Assembly: GCA_049724395.1 (NCBI GenBank)
Contig: JAUGWO010000233.1
Location: forward strand, 1-64,000
Direction: 5' to 3'
Source: Spongospora subterranea f. sp. subterranea
Lineage: Eukaryota; Endomyxa: Phytomyxea; Phytomyxea; Plasmodiophorida
Length of the DNA stretch: 64,000 nucleotides
In this document: positions 54,601 through 62,921 of the stretch, one piece after another
Layout of the letters: each line of letters begins with the position of its first letter
Position numbering within the stretch: the stretch's first letter is position 1
Notes under the pieces: generated by a model
Databases searched by the model: none
What the model was told of the DNA's origin: nothing
The model's input: only the letters and a program-made list of their open reading frames with translations
Program-made: the position numbers and the translations under genes

Positions 54601-55450
54601 CTAGCTAACGGTGACCATATAATCTGGGAACCGAAAGTATACAAAAAGAGGCGAAAAAATGTATCTTTTGATCAACAAAAATTTCAAGCAGAATTGCTTT
54701 GCCCATCCGAGCGTCGGGAGCTGACAAACATTCGATGAACTGCGTCGACTGAGAATCAAATCGACGCAACGCCGAACCATAGGCAATATCGAGGAGCATT
54801 GTGATGATATTGAGCAGGAGGGACAAACCCAGTATAGCAGGATAAGAGGACTTCAATGACATGGTAATTTGGACAGTGAGAAAAAGTTTGTACAAGTTGA
54901 CGTCCGAACACTGCTGACGAGAAGATGAACGAGACAATAACATGAGGATAAAAGCGACAGACAGACAGAAGCTCAAACAACAGCCTGCCACATCCAAAAT
55001 GAACGCTCCAAATTTTGAAATGGCGAAGAGGAAAAAGGCGACCCAAATCAGAAAATAAATCGCCGAGGTCGGAATGAGACATCGTTTGACCCAAGGAGCA
55101 GTACTTGGGAAATCAGGATTATCCGGACGAAGAAAGATTTCTGTTCGCGAAGAAAATCAAGACCAATTCACAACATACCCAGATGAAGCTGGATCAAAGT
55201 GAGCCAAGAACGAGCGTAGACAACTTGAAATATGTTCCAGGCAAGCATGCCATATAGAGGGGCCCAATGGCATTGCATAGGTAGGATGAGGACTCCCAGG
55301 TCAGGTGGACCATAATCAACTGACCAAACGTCCAATAAACACTAAACATAAATTGAGTAAAACTCCACACACAGACCATCACCCAACCGCCCGAATCGCC
55401 CATACTGCAGTAGCGTCTAATTAGGGAAATCTCATAATGGTCAATCAATC
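54601..55450 (-). pseudogene. Decayed paralogue of the multi-pass membrane protein at 59707-60426
   Basis: Aligns in the same orientation with about 59632-60480. Both copies carry FMFSVYWT.GQL near the N-terminus, a shifted middle section, then LDVAGCCL.FCLSVAFILML and LLSRSSSRQQ, then a poorly conserved end. In this copy the coding sequence is spread over three frames because of several indels, while the 59.7-kb copy is open. Nucleotide similarity runs beyond the coding ends (GGTGACCATATAATCTGGGA at both 3' sides), so this is a segmental duplication. Confidence 0.8.
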
Positions 55451-55497
55451 GCTACAGTCCCAGTCACCTTATTTAACGGCTGTATTGATTTTAGTTC

Positions 55498-56152
55498 CTA
55501 CGAACTCAGTACGAACTCACGCAGTTTCTCATGGTACGAACTCATTGGTACAGTAGCGGACACCAATACTGAACTTCCTGCCTGTTCAATCATATCAGCC
55601 GTGATTTTCTGAAAAACAAAAACATTGTGAGCCACTGTTGGTTTAAACAATCCTGTACACATACTAGAATAGGCCATGGTTTGGGAAATTTTAGTGACGT
55701 CAACATGATCATCGTCGCATAAAATCACTTTCTAGCAAATCAATAGAAGTCAACTTAAGCAGAAGATATATAAGAGAAACCAACTTTGGACTGGAAGAAG
55801 ACATCACCCTGTATGGCATCTGGAACTTCCGCCAGGATATGGATCCAAACATGGCCAGGACTACCAAATTGACCACGCCATACAGTGTTTTGTGGTCAAC
55901 AACCCATGCGATGAGCTTGTCACGATCCTGCTTCAGTTCCTTCGCCAGAACACCTGGCGCCTTATCAGTGTTTTTAGCCTTGATCGTTCTCTTTTGAAAA
56001 TGATTCAAAAGACGAATTAGAAGACCAGATCGGTCGCCATCTAAAACAATCGACAATTCATTGAAATTGCAAACACGGTACGTAAATAAACAAGCGCATC
56101 GGTTACCGGTGAGAATTTCAAATCCAATAAAGCATACGCTGAGCAATTTCAA
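55498..56152 (-). other. Possible two-exon gene of unknown function
   Basis: An upstream frame (56152 to about 55780) contains KAKNTDKAPGVLAKELKQDR and a hydrophobic segment (YGVVNLVVLAMFGSISW), ending in MSSSSPK. A GT...AG intron (about 55782-55731) joins in phase 0 to KVILCDDDHVDVTKISQTMA, ending in YHEKLREFVLSS at 55498. The intron has a good pyrimidine/AG end. I do not recognise the protein. The start is unclear. Confidence 0.35.
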
Positions 56153-56191
56153 TAGCGATGTAATATAGCAAGTGTTATGTGAGTGACCGTA

Positions 56192-56922
56192 TGTGGACCC
56201 CGGCTCAAGGCCTGGTCCGTCGCGGAGATCCGTCGCGCATATAATACACTCTCTTGTTAACGTCGTTATATCACCTCATCGAGGTCCTTGAAATCCTTAC
56301 AGATTGACTGTCAAGGCGAGGTCCTTGAAATCCTTACAGATTGACTGTCAAGGCACGCACCCGGGCGCAAAACAGACTGGCCACGGGAGGCCTGGAATAC
56401 AAGAACGCATGCAGTCCAGGTGACTAACAGATTTCTGTAATGCGTTGCTCAGGAAACCAGAAATTAAATTGATATATTAAATTAATTATATAGGGGTATG
56501 ATTGTACTTGCGCAACCTAGCGGATTCGCTTTCGCTTCGATGGGGTTGCGAATCCACGTCTGTGGTTGGGGAGTCATCTTTTGCACCTACCTACTAGGTT
56601 GCGCAAGTACAATCATACCCCTATATAATTAATTTAATATATCAATTTAATTTCTGGTTTCCTGAGCAACGCATTACAGAAATCTGTTAGTCACCTGGAC
56701 TGCATGCGTTCTTGTATTCCAGGCCTCCCGTGGCCAGTCTGTTTTGCGCCCGGGTGCGTGCCTTGACAGTCAATCTGTAAGGATTTCAAGGACCTCGCCT
56801 TGACAGTCAATCTGTAAGGATTTCAAGGACCTCGATGAGGTGATATAACGACGTTAACAAGAGAGTGTATTATATGCGCGACGGATCTCCGCGACGGACC
56901 AGGCCTTGAGCCGGGGTCCACA
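56192..56922. repeat. 731-base palindrome with 329-base arms, forming one terminus of a gypsy element
   Basis: The left arm 56192-56520 and right arm 56594-56922 are reverse complements with no indels and, by my reading, no mismatches. The spacer is 73 bases (56521-56593). The palindrome begins TGTGGACCCC and ends GGGGTCCACA. The outer 122 bases of the right arm equal the LTR at 58631-58752 except at two positions. Each arm contains an internal 39-base tandem duplication (…GAGGTCCTTGAAATCCTTAC…). The right arm abuts the element's polypurine tract. The left end abuts the 5-base duplication CCGTA, also found at 58753. Confidence 0.92.
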
Positions 56923-56932
56923 CTTCCCCCTC

Positions 56933-58252
56933 TCAACCGAAGATGGCAGACGCCATTTCCTGGACGAGCACATCGTGTGAATGTGCCTTGATGAATTGTT
57001 TGACAAGAACAGGGACATCCTCAACCATATTGCTGGCGGGCTCCCAGGAAACGTCGGATTCCTCGAATCCAGACCACCGGACTTGCAACTCCCAACGGTC
57101 GCCATGAAATCTGCACTTAATAAAGGAATCCACCACAAACCCATTACCAGAAGAGACGTATTGCAGTAGATCTTGCGTGACCTCCAAACTCGGGTCGTGA
57201 TAGAATTTGATACGCGTGACATGGGCGTCAACATGATCACCGGTGACCAGATTTTCTAGAGTATAATGCCATTCACTATTCACTCGAATAATGCGATAGG
57301 GACCGAGCCAGCGGACTGCAATCTTGTTTTTGCGCTCGCATGTGGAGTCCTCCCGATGGCCCCACAACACAAAATCCCCCTCCATAAAATTCGGGAGTGT
57401 TTGCGAAACTTGCGACCGGGATTTGGATAAAGCACTGAATTGGACCATGCTCGATCGGAGCCAATTGATGGAACAAAGAAACTGGAGTAAATCGGATGCA
57501 GTTGATGGCAGATCCATGATGCCTGCAATGCGAGCTGCGTCATGACGAACGCCTCTCGCCGAATACAGCTTGCCGCAAAACGGATACGGCTTGGTGACAG
57601 CATTGATTCGACGTAAATCAACAGTCAGACGAAACTTGCCGGGCTGAGAAGGCTTAGGGGTAGCCGAAGCGCGAGAGGCAAATGCAGAAGACGGATTGGG
57701 GTACAAGCACCCAGAAGGGCATCGGAGTGAAGACGTCCCTGGCAGCAACTCGACAGTCATAGGTGGAACATCCATAGGAGGGTCATCTCCTAAGCCAATG
57801 CGGAAGATATCCGAGACCTCAGTAAGCAATGATGATAACTGTGACTTATCTTGCACAGAGAGCAGATCCGCGTTGCCAACCACAGCGTCGATGCCGGCCT
57901 GAATATCATCCGGAGGCTCACAGCCAGAATCCAAAATATCGGGATCTGAATTTGAATCGGAAGCATTGTCCACTGGGGACCAATCGGCGAGGGAACCGGT
58001 ACGACGAAGACCGCCGGCTGACAAGGCAACGACGCAAGAGGGATCGGTTTTGATCGGAGGATGGGAATCTGATTCGATGGATCTCCTTGCGTTATTCAGC
58101 TGGAAAACCTCACGCCTCAAAGCGCTGAGCTGTTTCGCGAACTCCAGACGCGCTTCGGCCAATTCGCGGTCGCGCCGTTCTTGCGATTCCAGAAACGATC
58201 GCAGCATAGCGGTATTTGCGTTCTCTACCGAAGGAGAGCGACGTACAGCCAT
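56933..58252 (-). CDS. In-frame deleted gypsy polyprotein (Gag N-terminus, RT N-part and thumb, integrase tail, chromodomain)
   Basis: A single open frame of 439 codons. Residues 1-70 form a charged coiled-coil-like Gag start (SQERRDRELAEARLEFAKQL). Residues about 125-230 match the region before and at the start of RT (DDPPMDVPPMTVELLPGTSS; GKFRLTVDLRRINAVTKPYP). At residue 230 it jumps to the RT thumb (LPSTASDLLQFLCSINWLRS). At about residue 278 it jumps to the integrase C-terminal SH3-like part (FMEGDFVLWGHR; IAVRWLGPYRIIRV) and the chromodomain (ELQVRWSGFEESDVSWEPAS). The YxDD box, RNase H, protease site and integrase D-D-E core are all absent, yet every junction keeps frame. The protein would retain chromatin binding but no enzymatic activity. 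Confidence 0.85.
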   Translation of the reverse strand: MAVRRSPSVENANTAMLRSFLESQERRDRELAEARLEFAKQLSALRREVFQLNNARRSIESDSHPPIKTDPSCVVALSAGGLRRTGSLADWSPVDNASDSNSDPDILDSGCEPPDDIQAGIDAVVGNADLLSVQDKSQLSSLLTEVSDIFRIGLGDDPPMDVPPMTVELLPGTSSLRCPSGCLYPNPSSAFASRASATPKPSQPGKFRLTVDLRRINAVTKPYPFCGKLYSARGVRHDAARIAGIMDLPSTASDLLQFLCSINWLRSSMVQFSALSKSRSQVSQTLPNFMEGDFVLWGHREDSTCERKNKIAVRWLGPYRIIRVNSEWHYTLENLVTGDHVDAHVTRIKFYHDPSLEVTQDLLQYVSSGNGFVVDSFIKCRFHGDRWELQVRWSGFEESDVSWEPASNMVEDVPVLVKQFIKAHSHDVLVQEMASAIFG

Positions 58253-58305
58253 GATAATGAGGAGAAATCGATGAGGGAGAAAGTAGGAAAATGAGAAGAT
58301 TGTGA

Positions 58306-58605
58306 ATCAAGCAGGAATGATGTATGTAGAATGGAAGAGACTGAAGACTGAAAGAACGTGAGGTTGGAGAGATGGATGATGAGAAGATATGGAAATGAAG
58401 AAGAAATGAGAGAGAGAAAGAGAACGATTGAAGAACGCAAGCGAACGACTGTTGTATCAAGCAGGAATGACGATGTAGAATGGAAGAGACTGAAGACTGA
58501 AAGAACGTGAGGTTGGAGAGATGGATGATGAGAAGATATGGAAATGAAGAAGAAATGAGAGAGAGAGAAAGAGTACGATTGAAGAACGCAAGCGAACGAC
58601 TGTTC
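58306..58605. repeat. 150-base tandem duplication in the leader of the compact gypsy element
   Basis: Units 58306-58455 and 58456-58605, each starting ATCAAGCAGGAATGA and ending near AAGCGAACGACTGTT, differ at only a few positions. They lie between the 5' LTR and the start codon and are purine-rich on the plus strand. Confidence 0.9.
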
Positions 58606-58630
58606 AGACGGTAGAAGCTTCTGTAGACCT

Positions 58631-58752
58631 TGACAGTCAATCTGTAAGGATTTCAAGGACCTCGATGAGGTGATATAACGACGGTAACAAGAGAGTGTAT
58701 TATATCCGCGACGGATCTCCGCGACGGACCAGGCCTTGAGCCGGGGTCCACA
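58631..58752 (-). repeat. 5' LTR of the compact gypsy element (122 bases retained)
   Basis: Minus strand TGTGGACCCC ... TTGACTGTCA. It matches the outer 122 bases of the palindrome arm with two differences that I can see (…CGACGG/TTAAC…, …TATATC/GCGCG…). Downstream (58630 and left) the sequence departs from the palindrome within a few bases. Confidence 0.85.
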
Positions 58753-59631
58753 CCGTACGACTGATACGACAGTAATGGGTTCTTCTCAATGTTGCGACTG
58801 CCTTTCGGTCGGCCTACCGATCGTTTTTTCAAATTCTTCTGAGCGGCAACATGGTCTCGACTTGAAGCTGAGGACTATCCAAACATGATTGGATCTCAGG
58901 CTCATGACCACATGTTGGAGGGCACTGATTTACTCTTCAATTAACAACAAAAATTGAGGACGAAACAAATGGAAGATACTGCCACCATTTCTTGCGCACT
59001 CGAAAAAATGCCCTGCGAATTCACGTATCCTCAGGGCATATTCGCAGGGCATCCGCGCAGTTTTGAATTGCCCTGCTTTTTCTGTAGGCCCATGAAATAT
59101 TTACCAAATCAGATACCCAACCGGTGGATACCTGTGAAATCATTTCAACCTCACACTATCATTGTTCTGGAACAGTCTGCTGAGTAACGTATAGCGAACG
59201 TCCTTATCACAAACACAGGAGTTTGTGCCCGGACGACGAACCATCGTCATCTGGCCCTAATGTAGATATGGGTACTACAGACCTAACACAAATGTGTTGA
59301 ACGCAATAAAGAAAATATGTACCAACTCAATTCGATATTGCCTTATGTGTATTTGACTTCAATTCTATTTTTGACATTTTTGAAAATAAAGGGGCAGATT
59401 ACATTCTACGCTGCATTGACTCATACCCCAGTTGAGAATGAATTCAGCCTCTTGGAGTCAACCATGTGTTGTCCTCATGTCAGAATCATCCTCAAATGAG
59501 AGAGTCATGCGAAACCTATTGTGATGAACGTTTGGCTAAAATGCCGAATTGCATTGCAATGACCGCTATTGTCATATTGAAATTCCCTATACATTCCCCC
59601 GGCCGGTACATCAATATGTAGTAGCAAATAA
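58753..59631. other. No recognised gene
   Basis: A weak trace of gypsy RT 'LPFG' context (LRLPFGRPTDRFFKF, near 58790-58835 +) is present but too short to call. Otherwise there are only short frames. Confidence 0.35.
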
Positions 59632-59706
59632 GGTGACCATATAATCTGGGAACGGAAAGTATACCAAACAGAGGCGGGAAAATGTGTGTTTTAATCAACG
59701 AAAAAT

Positions 59707-60426
59707 TCAAGCAGAATTGCTTTGTTCACCCGTTGTGACTGGAGCGTCGGAAGAAAACAAACATTCGATGGATTGCGTCGACTTCCAGTCAAATCCACGA
59801 AACGCCCAAATATAGGCAATATCAAAGAGCCATGTGATGATATTGAGCAGATGGAGGGACAAAACCAGTACAGGAGGATGATAGGGGCTCAATGTCAGGG
59901 ACATTAAAGCAGTGAAAAATAGTTTCCAGGAGATGACGCTCAAAGACTGCTGCCGAGAAGACGAACGAGACAATAACATGAGGATAAAAGCGACAGACAG
60001 ACAGAAGTTCAAACAACAGCCTGCCACATCCAAGGTGACCGTTCCAAATTTTGGAATGGCGAAGAGGAATAAGGCGACCCAAATCAGAAAGTAGATCGCC
60101 GAGATCGGAATGAGACATCGTTTGAACCAAGGAGCAGTACTTGGGAAATCAGGATTATCCGGACGAAGAAGGTTTCTGTTCGTGAAGAAAATCAAGACCA
60201 CTTCACAACATACCCAGATGACGCTGAAGATCAAAGTGAGCCAAGAACGGGCGTAGACAAATTGAAATATGTTCCAGGCAAGCATGCCATATAGAGGGCC
60301 CAAAGGCATTGCATAGGATGAGGAGTCCCAGGTCAGCAAGATCATAAGCAACTGACCAATCGTCCAATAAACACTAAACATAAATTGAACTATGGCCAAC
60401 AGCCAGACCATCACCAAATCGCCCAT
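59707..60426 (-). CDS. Multi-pass membrane protein of unknown function (about 7 helices)
   Basis: An intact 239-codon frame with ATG at 60426. Hydrophobic segments: LLAIVQFMFSVYWTIGQLLM, LGPLYGMLAWNIFQFVYA, LIFSVIWVCCEVVLIFF, LIPISAIYFLIWVALFLFAI, VAGCCLNFCLSVAFILMLL, and two near the C-terminus (FFTALMSLTL; LHLLNIITWLFDIAYIWAF). Short charged loops (NRNLLRPDNPDFPS; SRSSSRQQ) separate them. No signature residues of a transporter or receptor family are obvious. A broken copy lies at 54601-55450. Because this copy is fully open and the other is not, this one is likely the expressed member, though both sit among transposons. Confidence 0.6.
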   Translation of the reverse strand: MGDLVMVWLLAIVQFMFSVYWTIGQLLMILLTWDSSSYAMPLGPLYGMLAWNIFQFVYARSWLTLIFSVIWVCCEVVLIFFTNRNLLRPDNPDFPSTAPWFKRCLIPISAIYFLIWVALFLFAIPKFGTVTLDVAGCCLNFCLSVAFILMLLSRSSSRQQSLSVISWKLFFTALMSLTLSPYHPPVLVLSLHLLNIITWLFDIAYIWAFRGFDWKSTQSIECLFSSDAPVTTGEQSNSA

Positions 60427-60818
60427 ACTGCAGTAGGGTCTAATTAGGGAAATGTCATGATGGTCAATCGTTACTCGAATCGCTGCGCACTTTTAAGGGA
60501 CCTCTTCAGAAAATATTTTGATTTCCCCGCATCATTTTTGGCACTCGCAAATTGATTTTTCCCCGCCGGGGAAATCGACTTCCGCGAATGGGGTGTCAAT
60601 AATAACAGTTGCTAAAACAAGTTGCCCTTGATTTTGGCGCCAACTTCCCGGATATGCGCATAACTTCTGTTTTTATCACGATATGCCTCGAGTATCAGAG
60701 CGAGCTCACCTGTTGTCGGACATCGACACTTTGCTGCGACTATCAGCGATGCAGCAAGAAATGTATCGGAATTCTAATCAGAAACGCTCCGCGAACGTCA
60801 GAAATAAAAGCTGTGCCT

Positions 60819-61295
60819 GCGTGAGCCTGCGCGTATATAAAAGACGTATTTTAATGACGAAAAAGGGGTTTTTGAGCTTTTCTAGTCCTTTTTTCCCGTT
60901 TTCTGACGCGGAGCTCCTTGGAGCTTGTAGCGCCATTTTTCTGAAAATCACCTAAAATATGGTCTTATACCGTAATAAATGGGATTACTGGGATTTACTA
61001 CGGTATAACGACCCGTTTCAAGAGAATTAGGCTTTCGTAAGCCCTCTTAGTCTAAGCAAGGTCTTAAATAATACCCGTAAAAATCCCATTTATTACTGGG
61101 ATTAAACCTAATATAAAGGCCTATTTCTCTTTTACCGGGTCGTTTTACTAGTACACCCCATGAAAATTTTAGGTGTTTAAAAAAAAGTGGCGCTACGAGC
61201 TCCAAGGAGCTCCACGTCAGAAAACGGGAAAAAACGACTAAAAAAGCTGAAAAACCCCCTTTCGGCATCAAAATACTTCTTTTATATACGCACAG
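60819..61295. mobile_element. Foldback sequence with about 145-165-base inverted arms
   Basis: The left arm (60819-60962) and right arm (61145-61295) pair as reverse complements with modest divergence. Shared blocks include GAGCCTG(C/T)GCGTATATAAAAG, TTTTTTCCCGTTTTCTGACG and GGAGCTCCTTGGAGCT. Inside, AATAAATGGGATT occurs at 60976 and its inverse near 61083, so pairing continues toward the centre. Both arms carry a TATATAAAAG string at their outer ends, facing inward. No transposase is present. Confidence 0.75.
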
Positions 61296-61419
61296 GCTCA
61301 ACGATTGAGGAAAGCTGGTGTCTTCACGGCAACGACGCTTTTGCCAAATGCGGGACTTGATATTTGTTGTTGCCTTGACCTTTCATTATTTCGATTAGGA
61401 ACACGTAGTTCAAGGCAAC

Positions 61420-61559
61420 TGTCAAGAATGTTAATACAAACGATGTTAATAGTAAACGACGTTGTCCGAACTGAGCATTTGCCCAGTTCGGACGGTACGC
61501 TTCAATCGTTTATTAATAATATACGTTGTCAGTAGTACGGTCATCGTACGGTCATGACA
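61420..61559 (-). repeat. Putative 3' LTR of a gypsy fragment (140 bases) with internal hairpin
   Basis: On the minus strand a purine tract (AAATGGGGGATAC, 61572-61560) leads into TGTCATGACC at 61559, and the LTR would end ...TTGACA at 61420. It contains a 10-base-stem hairpin (GTCCGAACTG / CAGTTCGGAC, 61464-61493). Only one copy is in the window. Confidence 0.55.
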
Positions 61560-62430
61560 GTATCCCCCATTTCGGCCGCGGTGCCTCAGGATGCGTCTGA
61601 TGAAATTGAACAATACAATCCTTTAGAGCGGGTGTGGCGGAAAGGAGTAGCGATGATGAGGGTTCCCAAGTACGATCCGAGACGTCATAAGCCTTCCAGT
61701 CTACCAGATACTGGTGTTGACCACGTAAGAGTCGCGAAGCAATGATATCTTCAACCTCATAAAGAGGTTGTTGGCTATCGTCCAAGGTAAACGGTGGTGG
61801 TTTACATTGTCTGCGACCAGGCAGTTGATTCTCGATATAGGGCTCTAGTAGCGAACAATGAAAAACGCGGTGCAATCTGGAGTCTTTCTGAAGATCAAGC
61901 TCCCTGGCAACAGGGTTAACTATTCGGACAATAATGAAAGGGCCTAACCGCTTCTCAGAAAGCTTGTCACAGTGCCTTTTGGAAGGGATCGAATCGCGAA
62001 TTAACCACACCTTATCGCCAACGAGAAATTCGTGATGTGCTCGACGTTTCCTATCGGCAAAAAGCTTCATATTATCCACAGATTTCCGTAAGGTCGATTG
62101 AAGACGAGTGTGAACATCGTGAAGGTGGGAGATCAACTCCACAGTGGAAGGATTTGGACATGATCCACTATTTGGAACTCGCAAATGATGCCGAACGTGG
62201 AATCCATAATTTGCGTAGAAAGGAGAGATTCCAGTTGAAGAATGGAAAGAATTGTTGAACGCGAATTCAGCCATGGGTAGAATATCCACCCAGTCGTTTT
62301 GACGATAGCTAATAAAACAACCCAAGTTTGATTCGAGAACCTGATTTACTCGCTCTGTTTGACCGTCTGATTCAGGATGACGTGACGAGGAGAGATTCCG
62401 TTTAATATGTAAAGGAGCTTGGTTCCTGTC
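61552..62430 (-). pseudogene. Ty3/gypsy Pol C-terminal fragment (integrase end and chromodomain), 5' truncated
   Basis: An open minus-strand frame beginning within the integrase core at HPESDGQTERVNQVLESN (near 62400; the catalytic Glu is in QTERV). It runs through FAFNNSFHSSTGISPFYANY and the SH3-like tail (FLVGDKVWLIRDSIPSKRH) to a chromodomain (HQYLVDWKAYDVSDRTWEPS), ending at 61552. It is closest in style to the 6.5-9.7 kb Pol (NNTEHSSTKVSPFFANYGFH) but clearly diverged. The RT and most of the integrase are missing: upstream of about 62430 the homology stops. The residual frame is intact. Confidence 0.8.
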
Positions 62431-62826
62431 TGTCCCAGTTGGTGACAGGCATGTCCGGGTGAGTGTGAGGCATGAGTTCGAAACCCCTTAAGTGATGGAA
62501 TTTTGGGAGACCCCCCAAGGTTGCAACCAATACGGAAAAGTAGAGTGAATGTTGAGCACGAAGGTCTGACCACGTGGCCTCTAACGAATGTGGGAGAGCG
62601 AGTTGCTTGCAGTAAACTCGGAAACTCTGGATAGGCAATGTAATCAGGTGGGGGCAGGTCCCATTCGGTGTGGTCGTTAGGACAGATTATGTTGCTGAAT
62701 CCAGCTGGTCTACCGTACGGCACAAAATAACGTATCAACTATTTGTTCAATGTGCTGCGCAAACTTGTGTGCCGAGAAAGCTACATGTGTCAGCATTCTG
62801 TGTCGAAAAACTGTACATATGAAATC
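62431..62826. other. No recognised gene
   Basis: Two overlapping minus-strand frames (62738-62346 and 62638-62402) without definite motifs. Lies between the truncated gypsy fragment and the Tigger 3' repeats. Confidence 0.35.
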
Positions 62827-62919
62827 ATACACCTGAGTGTATGAAGGAAATGATACACCTGAGTGTATTTATAGAGGATATACCGTAGTGTATGTATGAA
62901 ATTATACACTGGAGTGTAT
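62827..62919. repeat. Four palindromic 16-mers (ATACAC-N4-GTGTAT) at 25-26-base spacing
   Basis: Units at 62827 (ATACACCTGAGTGTAT), 62853 (identical), 62878 (ATATACCGTAGTGTAT) and 62904 (ATACACTGGAGTGTAT). Start-to-start distances are 26, 25 and 26. They lie immediately 3' of the Tigger transposase stop codon, where the subterminal region of the transposon is expected. They could be transposase-binding sites. Confidence 0.85.
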
Positions 62920-62921
62920 GT

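Larger units (their letters stand above)
56192..58752 (-). mobile_element. Compact non-autonomous Ty3/gypsy element with palindromic 3' LTR
   Basis: Bounded by CCGTA at 56187-56191 and 58753-58757, a 5-base target-site duplication as made by gypsy integrases. Read on the minus strand: a 122-base LTR section (58752-58631), a leader with a 150-base tandem duplication (58605-58306), one open reading frame (58252-56933), the polypurine tract GAGAGGGGGAAG (56934-56923), then the LTR start TGTGGACCCC at 56922. The 3' terminal repeat either is the whole 731-base palindrome (which has TG...CA ends and reaches the duplication) or is a 122-base LTR followed by an inverted extra copy. The total of 2.56 kb is half of a normal gypsy element. 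Confidence 0.8.

Noticed and set aside
56192-56922. CRISPR array or phage-type attachment site at the palindrome
   Set aside because: There are no multiple short repeats with unique spacers, and the context is clearly a eukaryotic LTR retrotransposon.
58110-58656. 143- and 176-codon minus-strand Ser/Phe-rich frames
   Set aside because: They arise from the 150-base tandem duplication in the gypsy leader and end in the ORF in another frame; no sign of a real protein.
58787-58840. Gypsy RT 'LPFG' trace (+)
   Set aside because: Fewer than 20 residues match and no other RT motif follows in any frame.
62827-62919. CRISPR-like array at the four 16-mers
   Set aside because: The spacing sequence is only about 10 bases, too short for spacers, and it directly follows a eukaryotic Tigger transposase.
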